Made by a program: the position numbers and the translations under genes. Shown one piece after another: positions 45,352 to 58,984 of a stretch of 64,000 nt of DNA. Position 1 is the first letter of the stretch. The number at the start of each line of letters is the position of its first letter. Source of the stretch: Gnetum montanum (taxonomy: Eukaryota > Streptophyta > Gnetopsida > Gnetales > Gnetaceae); NCBI GenBank assembly GCA_015680685.1, contig MNCI01009225.1, positions 472,547 to 536,546 on the forward strand. The letters run 5' to 3'. Under the pieces are notes generated by a model, which saw nothing but the letters and a program-made list of their open reading frames with translations, made no database searches and was not told the DNA's origin.

Positions 45352-47610
45352 CTGTGACCACAACACAATCAAGGATTAGCATATAGTATGTAACTCATAA
45401 CATTAAGTACCTTATCTCTTTTGGAATAGTTACACTTGGCTAAGGTGTGGTCATGGTAGATTGATCTTTTAATATTATTTTAATGTTATTTTATTCAATT
45501 TTAGGTTACTAGAGTTTGTTGGAAGGGTTTAACTTCCATAGGTTGATGATGTAATATTATTTTATTTATTAAACCCATGGGGGAGTTAGAAAATATTTAA
45601 AAAAATTTCTATCAAAACCCTAGGGTTTGTGGCCCCCATGACATAGAGTGTACCTTTGGTAGCTAGAGGACTAGAAAATGATTGAAATCAAACAAGCAAT
45701 GTGAAAGATATGGGCTTTGAAAGTAAAATGGAAAAAAATAAAAATACTAAGTGTTGCATTCTATTTATAGTATTTTTACCATTCTTCAATGGGGCCATGT
45801 TGACTTGGCTATGTCGATGCAAGAGATTGCATCTATGAAGCCACATCGATGCATATGTTGACCACCATTGACTTTTCAAAAATTCAAGAAATACATGTAG
45901 TTTTTACATGAAATTGGAGTCTTTTGGAAGCCCATGAAGCCAAGTACACAATGAAATGCATGAAGAGGACTTGATAATTCATAGAAATGGAGGTTTTACT
46001 TTGGACAAATGATGGAGAAATGTCTTAAAGGAGTGCATAGCTGGATGCAATCAATGAAGAATGCAAAAGATTTGATTGTGGAAATGCCTAAGTATAAGGA
46101 GCTTAACTATTCTAACCAAGGGATATGCAAGTGGGTCCTCCCCATAGCAAGCACATGCCCTTCTTGCCCTTGCATATCCTCAATTAAGGAGTTCATGGGC
46201 CCCATAGTTGATTAATGATTATGAAAATTTAAGGACCTACTTCTAAAGAATCTACCTAAGAATTTCAACACTTCAAACTAAGACATTAAATAAGAACATG
46301 GAAACTAGGAGTGAGGTGAATATTGAAAAGCATTTATGGATGAGAGAGAAAATGGAAAATGGAATGAAATTCTTAATCATGGTGATAGAAAGTCCCTTGT
46401 GGATTTGATGTTTAAATGACCTGATAAAGTTCATCATTAGTCTAGATCAAAACCAACCACTTTCAGTGACTTTGCATCACCACTTTAAGATCACCATTCC
46501 TTATTTTAGAAGAAAAGAGAAGTAGGAAGTGAGAAGGGACCTTAGTTAGAGGGGACCTTCAAGCATGAGTAACACATCTCTCTAGTTCCATAACCAATTT
46601 TTGTAGCCCATTATTTTTGTCTAAGGGGTTTTCTTTGAATTCCCATCATTTTTTTGAATTTTATGTTTTTATGGATTTTTGGATGCGAACCACACCATGC
46701 AAAGACTTATTAACTTCCTATTATTGGTCATCATAGAATGGTAAGAAATCCATGAAAAAAACTCATGCACTAAAGTAAGTAGAAAGGCACAATGGGTATT
46801 GAATTTCCTTGAAGTCATACTCTTTTCAAATCTTTGAATCTTTCCCAAGTTTGAAACTACCAAGGCCACAAGTTCATTAAACTTGTATTAATGAAAAAGG
46901 AACTTCATACTTCCAAAACCAGGAAGACCATAGAGTTGGTGGATGGATGGATGATGTGGATTCACTACCTATCCCATGAAAAAGAACCTTTGTCTTAGTC
47001 ACTAGTCATCAAAATTCAAAGATAGAAACAAGTCATTAGCAATCAAAAACATTAAGTATAAACTACCATTAGCAAATAGCTACAACATCACTATGTCTTG
47101 TTGGTAACAAAGCATTTTATTAGAAAATAGTAAGAAACATTCACATCAAAATAAAGTAAAATATAAAATAAATTGTAAAATATTCAAGAAAGTCAAAACA
47201 TACTAACAATGTTGTAAAATAAAAATTTTGAAAAAATAATAAAGTGTAACACAAAAAGGTGTAAAAACAACAAAGTGTAAAGAAAAAGGTAGAAAACATA
47301 AGGATCTATCTTAATGATTAGCATGGATGACCATCTCTTCCATGATAGAGTTGAAAGGATAAGATTTGAAATATTATGTGAGGTTGTCCATCTAATGAGG
47401 TGTTGCTTGCATTAGTTTGCTTAGGCTCATGAAAAGGTTTGAGCTATTGTATGTTGACCAATTGCTTTTTGTTTGGGCTCTTAGGTTTGTAGATCAACAT
47501 GGCCCTAGAAGGAAAGGTTTCATAAATGATATAACACCCTTCCCACAATGTTTGGAACTTAGTCTTTTGAGGGATGTGTGGGGTTCAAGTAGAGGACCTT
47601 GTCTCTAGGT
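45352..47610 (-). other. D2 spacer between integrase and 3' ORF
   Basis: A/T-rich and without a conserved frame. It shares blocks with D1 (about 20700-21960) and D4 (about 58680). The part at about 45740-45870 resembles D2 U3 sequence (CATGTTGACTTGGC, CACATCGATGC), perhaps an internal LTR fragment. Confidence 0.55.
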
Positions 47611-47615
47611 TGAAA

Positions 47616-50600
47616 TTAAAATTTCCTTATCCTAAGGTCATGGTGTTTTTTGTTGAATGCTTTGTGTACTTCATTCAATGATAAGGTTACCAATCTATTC
47701 TCATATAGCATGTTGAGGTTGATCAATCTCTCTTTATATGCTAGGCTAAGGTCAAGGTCAAGGTCATAAGCTATTAAAAGTGTATGAAGCTTGGATTGAA
47801 TTGGAAGATTTGGAAGTTTTCTAGTCACTAGTTCATACGGAGAGTATCCTATAAGGAGTTTCCATGCTAAGTGATATGCCTAAAGGGAATCATTAATTTT
47901 TGTGCTCCAATCTCTCCTATATTTGCTAATTGTTCTCATTAAGATTTTTGAGATTTACCTATTGGTAACCTTCACTTGATCATTAGCTTGGGGATGGTAG
48001 GGTGTTGTTAATTTATGTTCAACCCCCAAGTGTTGCATGAGCCTACAAAAAGTGACACTTATAAAATGAGTACCATTGTCAAAAATTAGTGCATGTGGCA
48101 CTCCAAACTTGTTTACAACACTTTGTTGTATAAACCATACAGTAGTGAAAGATGTACAATTAGTGATGACTATTGCTTTTGCTCATTTAGTAGAATAGTC
48201 AATAATGACTATTATATATTTCTTTCCATTTGACATGGGTGTGTGGGACCCATGAAATCAATGCCCCAGATATTGAAGTGTTCTAGTGGTTGGACCCATT
48301 GATGAGGCTCCGTGATTTGAGCAATCATTCCATCATCTCGTTGATAGCATTCACAAGAGCAGATGAAGTGGTGAGCATCCCTAAAGATTGTTGGCCAGTA
48401 ATACCCCACCATCAGGATCTTAATGGCTATGCATCTTCTTACATAGTGGTCCCCACAAGGACCCTCATGAGCATCTTGGAGAACACATAGTTAATTAGCA
48501 TCAAGGACACAGCAATGCACTAGGCCATTGGTGCACACCTTGTAAAGATGTTTGCTAATTTTCATGAAGAGTTTGGATTAATGAAGAAATTGTTGTTTCT
48601 TCCTATGGTCCAAGTCTTGTGGCATCTCCTAAGTGAGAAGATAAGTGAGAATGCCATCTTACCATTTTTGTTCAATAGGCACTTGTTCATTTATTACACT
48701 AGCAAAGAGGAGTTCATTAGGAAATTAATCAAAGAGTGGGATCTCCTCCTCTTTGTTGTTTCATTGCAACTGAGACAAGTGATCAGCAACCACATTCTTA
48801 GTTTCATTTCAATCTACCATTATAAGACCAAATTCTTGCAAGATCACAAGTTATCATATGACATAGGCATTCACAGTCAGCTTGTTCATTAGGAAGTGAA
48901 TGGCACTATGATCAGTGTGCACAAATACCTTGTATTCAAGCACATAGTGCTTGAATTTTTCCAAGGCATACACCACCACCATCAGTTCTTTCTTCATTTT
49001 TGTGTATTTTAGATGTGCATCCACAATGCTTTCGCTTTCATAGTGGATGTAATAAGGACATTTTTGATTGTCCAACCATGTAAGCACAACTCCCAAGGCA
49101 TAGTTTGACACATTTGGCAATATGTGAAATGGATGAGACCAGTCAAGTGCTAATAGAATTAGAGTTTCTAAAAGATTATCCTTGAGTGTCTAGAATTCCT
49201 TTTTGCATTCTTTGGTCCATATGAACAAAGAATCTTTCTTCATTATCTTGACCAACGATTTAGCAATCTTAGAGAAATTCTCTATGAATGTAGCTAATGT
49301 GACCAAGGAATGACTAGACATCTCTAAAAATTTTTGTTTGGCGGGTTATTACTTAGATGATCCTAATCTTTTTATGGTTCACCTCAATCACTACTTGTGA
49401 GATTCTGTGCCCTAGAACAATGCCCTCTTAGACCATTAGATGGCTCTTTTACTAATTGAGCTAGAGATTGGTCTCCACACACCTTTTATGCACTTACTTA
49501 AGGCAATCCAGGGCTTGCTCAAAAGTAGCACCATAGGTGGAAAAGTCATTCATGAAGACTTCCACCCTACTACCACTCTGTTGTTGAAAGATATTCATAA
49601 CAAGGCATTGGAATGTAGCAGGGGCATTACATAAACCAAAAGGCATCATTTTATATGCAAGATCCCCCAGGGACTTATGAATATTATTTTGGCATTATCC
49701 TCTAGTGCAATTTGAATCTAGTTATAGCCACTATAACCATCCAGAAAGCTATAATGGTAATACCCAAAGATAGTGTCCAACGCCTAGTCCACAAATGGCA
49801 ATGGGAAATGATATTTGTAGGTCACCATGTTCAATAGCTTAAAGTTAATACAGACCTGCCACTTGCCATATTTATTTAGCACAATTACAAGTGGGCTAAT
49901 CCACTCACTATCCACTATTAGATAGATGAACCCTACCTTGAGAAGTTGTTCAATTTCCTCTTTGATGATGTGGTTTAATTTGGGATTCAACCATTGCTAT
50001 GGTTGCCTCTTTGGCTTAATGGATGGATCAGTATAGATGAAATGCTAGCATATCCTAGGACCAATCCCTGTGAGTTTGAGATATGACCAAGTAAAGGCTA
50101 TTGGACATTTGTTAACCAGATTTATCAACATCTTTTTCTATTCAAGAGCAAGGTTGGCATTGATTATTATTGGCTTACCATTTTCTAGGAATGCATACTC
50201 AATGTCGAAAAGTAGAGTTTTCAGCTCTAAGGATCCTTGTTTAAAATTTTTAGGGATTTCTAACTCTTCCCAATAAGCATCATCAGGTTCATCATCAAAG
50301 ACTTGGTGATGAACTTGTACCAATTCATCCATGGATTCAACATAGGCATAAGTTAAGCTCTCAGTTGGTTCCATGTAAAGTGTGCTAATTTTGAGATGAA
50401 CTATTAGCCATTGGATGTCTTCTTGTTTTGTGGCTATTGTGTATAGACACTTTTGAATTTTAGATTCATCTACATGTTGTTTGCATGCTTTGATTGATGT
50501 GCTTTTCATACATCATAATTTTTGTACATAGTTGCACCCTATATCGCTGTATGCGATGCATGGAACTCTCTTCTTCTTGATCTTTTCAAATGCATTTTCC

Positions 50601-50980
50601 TTCAAAATTTTGAAGGAAAGATTTCTAAAGTCCATTCATGCCTTAATAGTGTTCAACCAAGCCCTTCCCATAATGATTGAGAAGTCCCCCTTGTAGTTAT
50701 CAACCTTGATTACCAGGAAATTGATAGGATAGGACCACTCATAGATAGTGGTCATAATATCCTCCACTAGTCCTAAAGAAATAATGATGGACTAATATGC
50801 CAATTCCAAATGAACATTGCTCTTCTTAAGAGGAGGTAGGCTCCAAGCTTGGTACATTTTGTGAAAAATCAAATTAACACTAGAACTTGAATCAAGAAGA
50901 GCCTTGCATGGATCATTTCTAGTAATCTACAAGTAGATGAGGGAACTTCTAGGATTAGCTATTTTCATGGGAAGGTTACC
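47616..50980 (-). pseudogene. D2 pol: protease end, RT, RNase H, integrase (Athila type)
   Basis: Minus order: protease C-terminus SLGLVEDIMTT and IIMGRAWL (about 50690-50800); RT with PKLNHIIKEEIEQLLKVGFI, WISPLVIVLNK and FLDGYSGYN (about 49990-49740); then VFMNDFSTYG at about 49555, matching the FMDDFS box of Athila-type RT with one Asp changed to Asn. RNase H is 49120-48854 (YALEKFKHYVLEYK, HTDHSA). Integrase: GYYWPTIFRDAHHFICSC, WGIDFMGP, IFDNGTHF, and NDQVKVTNR where the catalytic Glu is Lys. Many stops. Confidence 0.85.
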
Positions 50981-50999
50981 AGCCTTAATCTAATTGAAT

Positions 51000-53468
51000 A
51001 CAATGTGGGTTAACATGATTGTGTGGATCTTGGGAGGCATTTGGTTTAAAGGGATCTTGAAAGGAATAGATGTAGAGGATGAAGGAGACATAGGGAAACT
51101 AGCCTTATGAGTCAGTGAGGACTTTGTAGGGCTATTGGTTTGGAAGAATGGTCTTTTACAGGATCTAGTTTCTGAACCACTTGGCTATAGAGCTAGTTGT
51201 AAGTTAACAACCCTAGTACCATTACATTGCTACAATTGGGATAGAACCTCATCCTACATTTATGAAGCCGATGGTAATTAGGTTAAGGGTGTAGGGACAT
51301 GTGTTGAAGGATGAGGAGGTTTCTGATAAAATGGGGATTCTCCTCTAGGAGATGGAGAATGAGCTCTATAGTACTCGAAAGAATATTAGTGATGTTGAAA
51401 AGAAGCATGACTGGAAGATTCATGTATAGACATGGGTTGTTGACATAGTACTCATATGGATCTAGCTACCTATAAGGGTATTGTTGCCATGGTGGTGGCA
51501 TCTCCCATGACTATGGGTTTTGCCACTGCTCGTACTAGTCATATGGTTATGGTAGAGCTCCACTTCGATAATAAGATTGTTGTTGGTGGAACTGCCTAGG
51601 ATTTCCTTGAGGATAAGATAATCTTTTGGGTGCTTTCCTTCTTTCTAGACTATGATTTAGAGCATACACCATAGACTCCTACAAGTGTGACACAATAGGG
51701 AAACATCCCTTAGGATGTTCATATTGGTAGATGTCATACCCATCATCATTATCTAATTTTGTCTCCACAACCTCTTCGACTACAGTAGCTTTGCCCTTAC
51801 CCATTTAGTAGGCATGTTTATCTTTCTTCTTTCTCCTGTGGTCATGTTCACAAATTTGCTCTTTGGATTCTTCTACAATTTTTTGAGTAGTTTGAAATTT
51901 TTCATCCAAAGATTCCTATATTTTTTCCACCTTTGCAAAAATTTTAGAAATATATTTTTAAATTGATAAGGTTTTTTTACTGCACCTCTTCATCAAGTGA
52001 TGCCTCCCACTCATTTTCATAGAATTAGACCTCCCTTTTTCTAATGGAAGGATCCTGATTATATTCCTTAGCACTTTCTTGTTTTCTCAATTCTCCTTCT
52101 TCTTTTGCAGCCCACTCAGTGAGCCATTAGATCTAATGGGCCCTTAGTTTTGATAGTCTCCCTTGGTCATAGACCCCAAGGGTTCTTCTTTTTTTTTATT
52201 AGAGTCCATCTATGATATGGCAAAGTTGCTCCTATTGAGAATAATCATGGCTAGGACATCTATGCAAAAGGGAATAATACCTGCCCATGGCTACATCTAA
52301 GGGTTCATGTATTACTTGTCACCAGCCTTGGATTTTCTTTCTTAAATTAAACACTTTGGAATACATCTAATATTTATCATTAAACAACTCAAGCATCATA
52401 CTACATCTACGAATTGATTCTAGCTCTAAGGAGTGGTACAAATTTTCTTCTTCTTTTGTGAGTGTCTTAGGAAATAGTTTAAGTTTTTACCAATTATTTT
52501 TGATGTTTTGTAAGGCACAAGCATCATGAAAGGATTGAAGATGGGTATGTAGATTTGACTTATATCCCCCCTCAAATCTAGGGATATTATTCATATCCAA
52601 CCTCTTGATTCTGCTATCTTTCACATGCCTAGTTGGAATTCTGACTACCTCTATGATGTTTAGCATGCTTTGATTTGCAAGCAAAGGCTCATCATCATCA
52701 TGATTTTGATGATAACTATGATTTCCTCTTCTAATCCTTCATTCATGGTGGGGCCTACAATCATTGTGTTATCATTTGCCTCCACCACGATTTCATCCTT
52801 TGTGGTTTTGGTTAGCTTAAGAGGAGCAAGAAGAAGATGTAGATGAAGAGGACAAAGAGGGAGGAGGATTACCATCACCATGGTGTCTACCACCTTCTCT
52901 TTACTTTCCATAGCCATGATCATCAGATTTATTATTATCATGATGTTTGCTTGAGTCCCTACCTTGACTTCCACTTTTTCCTGAACCCAGATTGTTGATA
53001 GTGTACTATAAGTTCTGGTTTAAGCCCCCTTCATTAGAGTCAAGAGTGGAGAATCTTCATGTTGAGAGTTCGCAAAGGGAGGATCTTCATTGTCTTTTTA
53101 GTTTAGTAGGAACAAGGGGTTAGCAAACCATTTTCCCTTCATAGCTTCATGGTGCTTCTCCTAGTGCCGATTTCTTTTGCATTATGTTTCAGTGAAATGG
53201 TAGTCCCAATAGTCATGGTCCTACATAACTTACTATTTTTGACGATCCTAGATGCCTAAACTGTTAAGAGTTTGGAGCAGCATCCTAAGAACATATCAAT
53301 CGAGGGGGGCAACACAACATTAACCTCCATGTCTCTACACTATAGTTGTTCATCCTGGTGCAAGATGAAGGTGAAATCAGGTACAAACTCATTTAGATGA
53401 ATGTACACCACTTTAAATTCTTGGGGCACTAGCAGTTTTGCTTCATCATGCTTATGAGAAGAAGACAT
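51000..53468 (-). pseudogene. D2 gag
   Basis: The start is ATG 53468 (MSSSHK, shared with D1). Parallel segments to D1 gag occur in order: FTFILHQDE (about 53380), DISQIYIPIFNPFMM (about 52560), SKLRAH (about 52150), and YPQGNPRQFHQQQSYY (about 51600-51560). Heavily broken. Confidence 0.75.
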
Positions 53469-53607
53469 TTTGGATGAAAAGAAAAAATTTAACATGCTTT
53501 AATTATATTTATTATTACATTTAGAATGATTTAGCTTTCATAGATTCATTTCAATGATCTTTAGTAATTTTCACTAAGTCCTAGATAGTGCACATAGCAA
53601 ACTACGA

Positions 53608-53627
53608 GTCCCCAGCAATAGTGCAAA
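53608..53627 (-). promoter_or_regulatory. Primer binding site of D2 (diverged)
   Basis: The minus strand reads TTTGCACTATTGCTGGGGAC directly inside the 5' LTR, a mutated form of the D1 Asp-tRNA-like site. Confidence 0.6.
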
Positions 53628-54502
53628 TGATGAGTGGTAGGTACCCCATACATCCAACCATATGAATCACTGAGTGTTCACATGTAATCTTGTTGAATTC
53701 TATAGACTTATATAATTCTAAGTACACTGGTCTCTAGGAGATGAAACTAATCATTGTTATCCTTGTCTTCCCAATTACACTTGTGAAATGCAAAGGTATG
53801 ATTAAGTGTAATAGAGGCATATGATTTTTATCATTTTTTATGTTTTATGTTCTAAGTCATCTAAGAATAAAGAATGATGAATAAAGTAATTTAATTACTA
53901 ATTTAATCTAACTAGCCAACACTTAACTAATCCTAATAGAGCATTCATTCCCACTTGTCGTACACATCCTAAACATGTATAACACTACTCGATTACCAAA
54001 CATTAAATGTTACTAGGATTACGAAGCATTACACTTATGCTTGAAGTGGTTGTACTTATGTTTATTATTTAATTATTATTTGGTCTAGCTTGATCTAGCT
54101 CAACTTAGCTTAACTAATTTCTTAATTACTTAAACCATTAAAATAAATTGCTCAAAATATTAAATGCTTAAAGAAAACAATTATTTCATTTCAAAGTGCT
54201 ACAAGGTTTATTAGAAAGCTCATCATTTTTGCTACACACACTATAGTGTGCAAGTAGAACTATGCTTGAATAAAGATTCGTACACTCTTTGACTTCTACT
54301 TTAGGCACTTAGAAAAATATTCTGACTTTCAAGTGGAAAAACTACTAGACCTTCACTAAAAATGTGAGACTTCTTCTATAAATGTGGTTGATGAGCACAT
54401 ATTTATAGGTGAAAATAGACATTGCGTTGACAGGGTCATGTCAACACATCAAATCATGCATCAACATGGCTATGTTGACGTAACCCTTGATGCGACTCAT
54501 TA
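53628..54502 (-). repeat. 5' LTR of D2
   Basis: Pairs with 17444-18358. The end is GACTCATTA (usual CATCA, changed) directly before TCAAG. U3 carries TTGACG/CGTCAA-type inverted words at 54424-54482 and TATA at 54401-54410 (minus). Confidence 0.85.
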
Positions 54503-57138
54503 TCAAGGATGAAGCTAGAGAAAGTTTTTGATAAAGAGTGGAAAAAAGTGAACTTAAAGGCAATAAGTACCATTTGTTTATGTTTGTTAGATTTGGTATT
54601 GGATAATGTTTCAAATGTTTCTTATGCTAAAGATTTGTGGGATAAGCTACAAGCTTTATACCAAACGAAATCCTTAACAAATAAGTTAGCTTTAAAGAAG
54701 CAATTATATAAATGTAAGACGGTTGAATGTACAAATATTGTAGAACAATTGAATACCTTCAATAAATTGGTTCATCAATTGCAATCTATTGGGGTGAAAA
54801 TGGACGAGGAAGATTAGTGCATCACATTCCTTAACATGCTTCTAGATCCATGGGAGACATTTGTGATGGTTGTAAGTAATACATGTACTAGATTTATTTT
54901 GATAATATTATTAGTCAATTATTGTTTGAGGAAGCAAGAAAGAAAATTTCTACTCCTCCAAAATGATGTATTATGTATCAAAAATTATGTAAAGCCTAAT
55001 TTTGTTATGAGACCTCAATTTAAGAATAAGACTTAAAAATTTCTAAAGAGGGTACCTAAATATTTGAATTGTGGTAAAGTTGGACATATGAAGAAATATT
55101 GTAAAGCCCTCCTAAAAAGGAAAAAGAGATTAATGTATCCAAAAATGATAAAACCCCTCTTGCTAGAGAAGGACATTTGTATGTTATGTCGTCTTTTGAT
55201 AATGCTAATATATATATTCATGGTATGTGGACTCAAGTGCATCTCTTCACTACACTTCACATATTAATTGGTTTTGTGAGTATACATATTTTGATCTTGG
55301 AATGGTAACATTGGGTAATGATGATTTGCAAAAAGTTATAGGTTATGGAAAGATAAAGATTTAGTTTAACAATGGTGCAATTAAATCAAATTCCAATGTA
55401 CATCATGTTCTACCACTTACTAGAAATTTTTTGTCTATAAGTGAATTGGATGATGTAGGATTAACTATCATCTTTAGAGGTAGGAAATGTCCATTATAAA
55501 TGCTACATCTGCTTTGGCTTTTGGAATAAAAATAAGAAAGCTATATAAATTAGAAGTTAAGATAGTAAAATCAAAATTGAGTGCATTTGCTATTGTTGAT
55601 TTGAATTTAGGTATTGATTTGTGGCATAAAAGAATAGGACATCTTGGTGAAAAAGTACTTAAGAAATTTTAGAAATAAGGTGAATTTAAGTTTTCAAAAG
55701 ATTCCTTACATTTCTACCACCATTGTCTACATGGAAAATAGAGATGTCATAGTTTTTAGAAAGTAATGCTAAATCTCGTCAAATATTAGAACTAATACAT
55801 ATTGATATATGTTAACCAGTTGAAGATATTAGGACAAGTTCTCTTGGAGGTACTATGTATTATGTCTCTTTTATTGATGATTATTCTAGAAAGAGCTAGA
55901 TTTTTTTATTAAGATATAAATTTTGAGGTATTTGAAAAATTTAAAGAATTCAAAGCTCCTATTGAGAATTATTTAGGGAAGAAAATAAAAAATTTTAGAA
56001 CTAACAATGGTGGTGAATTTTGCTTAAATGAATTTAATGCTTTCTATAAAAAACAAGGTATTCAAAGACAAAAAATCATCGTAGAAACTCTTGAACAAAA
56101 TGGAGTCGTAGAGCACATCAATTAAACATTGATGGAAGATGCTAGATATATGCTTAGTGAATATGATCTTGAAAAACATTTTTGGGCTAAAGTAGCAATG
56201 ACTGCATGTTATCTTATCAATAGATCTCCTTCATTAACACTTGATGGAAAAATTCCAAAAGAAGTTTGGATTGGTAGATCTATAAATTTAAATTATTTGA
56301 AGATCTTTAGTTGTAAAGCCTATGTACATGTTTCAAGAACCAATTAGACTCTAAGTATGTCAAATGTATTATTCTTGGTTATGTACATGATGTCAAAGCT
56401 CATAAGTTATACAATATAGAAATTAAAAGAATTATTTATAGTTGAGATGTCATTTTTAGAGAAAAATATGGATCTATGAAGGAGGAATCTTCAAATGCTA
56501 AAACTACTTCAAATGATGAACTCCTATATATGTACTTGTTGAAATTAATAATGAAATTTCTAAGTGTCATCCTCCCTTAGCTGGGGATATTACCCCTAGT
56601 AAATAGAATGGTGATAGCATGGTAGATGAGGAGGAACACCATGAAGAGAGAGAAAATAGTTTTAGTGAAGATGAGCCATTAAGATGTTTAACACATATAA
56701 GAAGATTACCATCACATCTAGAGTAATATGTACTATTTACTCAAAATGATGAGCCATTAACATATGATGAGGCATGTTCATTTCTTCAAAACACAGAACA
56801 GAAACAAGCAATGGATGTTGAAATGTCCTAAATTCATAAGAATAAAATGTGGAAATTGGTTGAACTTCCACTAGATAGGAAATCCATTAAAAATAAATGG
56901 GTATATAAAATAAAATTTGGAAAACAATACAAGGTTTAAATTATAGCTAAATAATATTCTTAGAAAAAATTGAATTGATTATGATGAAATCTTTTCTCTA
57001 GTAGCTAAATTAACATTTATAATATCATTATTGTCCATTACAATTGTTTATGATCTTGAACTTGAACAAATGGATGTGAAAACAACATTTCTCAATAGTG
57101 ATCTTGAGGAAGAAATCAATATGCTTCAATATGAAGGG
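54503..57138 (+). pseudogene. Copia element E: gag to RT, resumed after D2 and cut by D4
   Basis: Gag continues MKLEKVFDKEWKK, AKDLWDKLQALYQTKSLTNK and QLNTFNKLVHQL (open 54509-54817). A zinc knuckle with its first Cys lost is at about 55066-55110 (NCGKVGHMKKYC). The integrase pre-domain is LWHKRIGHLGE (about 55620). The core has FIDDYSRKS, FRTNNGGEF (normally RTDNGGEF) and QNGVVEHIN-TLMEDARYML (about 56100). RT (about 56860-57138) reads NKWVYKIK, then EQMDVKTTFLN and DLEEEINMLQYEG, where D4 is inserted. Not assigned to a copia clade. Confidence 0.85.
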
Positions 57139-58000
57139 TGATGAGTGGCAAGGTACCCCTACATCCAACCATATGAATCACAAGCATTCACGTGTGATTT
57201 AGTCGAATTTCGCAAACTATAATTACTAAGTACGATTGAGCTAAACAGTGTGTGTATGTTGTCCATTCAATTTCTTTCCAACCCACTTATGGAATGCAAT
57301 TGTATGATTAAGTGTGACCAAGGCATAAGATTTTTTTTTTTTTATGGAATTACTCACCTAGAACAAGAATAAAAGTAAGAGTGATTAATTACTAAGTAAA
57401 CTATAGTCTAATCTAGGCTAACACAAGTAACCGTTCTCACTTTCCACACACATCCTGAACTTTGTGTAAACACTGTTGGGCTATCAAACACTAATTGTTT
57501 CTGAGCTACCAAGCATTACACGTATGCTGGAAGGGGTCGTGCTTGTGTATTTTAATGATTTTCTTGATTGATCAAAATTAATTACTACATAAATAACATT
57601 AATGTAAATTGCATAAAATCATAATATGTAAATGCAAAAGAAAGGAAGTCTCAAGTGATGCAAGGAATGGACCAAAGAGTTCGTCTTTATTGCCAACACA
57701 ATGATGTGCTTAGGCACATCAATGCTTGAATAAAGATCTATTCACACTTAGATCTCTTGTTGCGGACACTTGGAAAATATTTTAACTATCAAATGAACAA
57801 ATTGCAAGAGTTTTGCTACTTTTTAGCTAAAAACTTACTCCCAATTGTGCGCTTGGGCACTGTATTTATAGACTTGGGAGTAACCCTGCGATATCGAATG
57901 TATGATATTGCATCTTAGGTTGTAATATCACGTACCTAATATCATGTACCTGATATCATGGCCACCCTAATATCAAAGCATTGAAAAACATGATTTATCA
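57139..58000 (-). repeat. 3' LTR of D4
   Basis: It starts (minus) TGATAAATC after GTTGTGGGGGTA (58001-58012) and ends CCACTCATCA. GATATC/GATATT palindromes are at about 57888-57975 and TATA at 57861-57870. Confidence 0.85.
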
Positions 58001-58984
58001 TACCCCCACAACTGAATGAAAACTCATCCTCGAGTACAAAGAGGAACAAGTCCTTTACAAAATATATTATGAGGTGTGGACTTATTTGAATGACATGCAA
58101 AGTGACACAGAGAAAATAGACAAATACAGAAGTGCCCAAGTGTACAATATTACAATTTTGTTAAAAAATTGAGTGTTTATGATAATAGGAAAGAACACCA
58201 ATGGATCCAAAGGACATCCAACCCCTCTTGGAAATAGAAGAATGAGGGAGAGGTAGAAGAGATTCAACAGTCACAAACAATCTCCCATGAGTGATATGGT
58301 TGCATCATCCTTAGTGACGACATTCCTACTTCCAGTCCATGCTTCCCACTACAATCACAAAAAAACCAAGGATTAGTATATATAGTGCAATAGATAATGG
58401 CTGAATACCTTATCTCATTAGTGATTTTATCTAGTCATGTTGTGATTGTGATAGATTGGTTGCTTGATGTTGTTAGTGGAAAGATTGATGAATGGGTTAA
58501 GTAAGTACAATTCAGAAAAAGCTTAACATAAGGAATACTAAAAAGATGGTATTTAAAAAAAATAAAAAGGAGTTCATTACAAATAGTTGTGAAGGTGCAC
58601 ACAATTGAATGGCATGGATGGGGTAAATAAAAAGAATTTGATTGTAAAAATGTCTAAGGATAAAGAACTTAACTTAACCAAACCAAAAGATATGCAAGTG
58701 GGTCCTCCCCAAAGTAGGCATAGGCCTTTTATGCCCTTGCATAACTTTAGACCAAGGAGTTCATTTGCACCATGGATGATTAATGGTTACAAAAAGTTAA
58801 GTACAAAAACCCAAAAGTAACTAACTGAGAAACCTAACACATCAAACCAGAACATTGAATCAAAACATGAAACTGGTAGTGAGGTGAGGCATGAAAAGTA
58901 TTGATGGATGATAGAGAGAGAGGAATGGAGTTCCTAATTATGGTCATATGTAGTCCCTTGTGGAATTTTGATTAAATGACTTGG
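58001..58984 (-). other. D4 internal 3' region
   Basis: Contains family sequence shared with D1 and D2, a candidate splice acceptor near 58350, and part of the 3' extra ORF (58340-58020), too broken to translate with confidence. Confidence 0.55.

Larger units (their letters stand above)
17444..54502 (-). mobile_element. Element D2: Athila-like Ty3/gypsy element hosting nested elements D1 and B
   Basis: The minus-strand 5' LTR is 53628-54502 and the 3' LTR is 17444-18358. They are close relatives over their whole length and share the TCAAG target duplication. Internal order on the minus strand is primer site, gag, protease, RT, RNase H, integrase, A/T-rich spacer, 3' extra ORF, polypurine tract. 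The 3' ORF is split by B and by D1. All coding parts carry stops. Confidence 0.85.
57139..58984 (-). mobile_element. Element D4: Athila-like, left (3') part, cut by element C
   Basis: The 3' LTR and part of the internal region lie on the minus strand; the rest should continue to the right of C, outside the window. It is inserted in copia RT; AAGGG (57134-57138) is the left target-site copy. Confidence 0.8.

Noticed and set aside
57885-57975. GATATC runs in D LTRs as a satellite repeat
   Set aside because: Confined to U3 of the D1 and D4 LTRs and always at the same LTR position, so part of the LTR and not a satellite.
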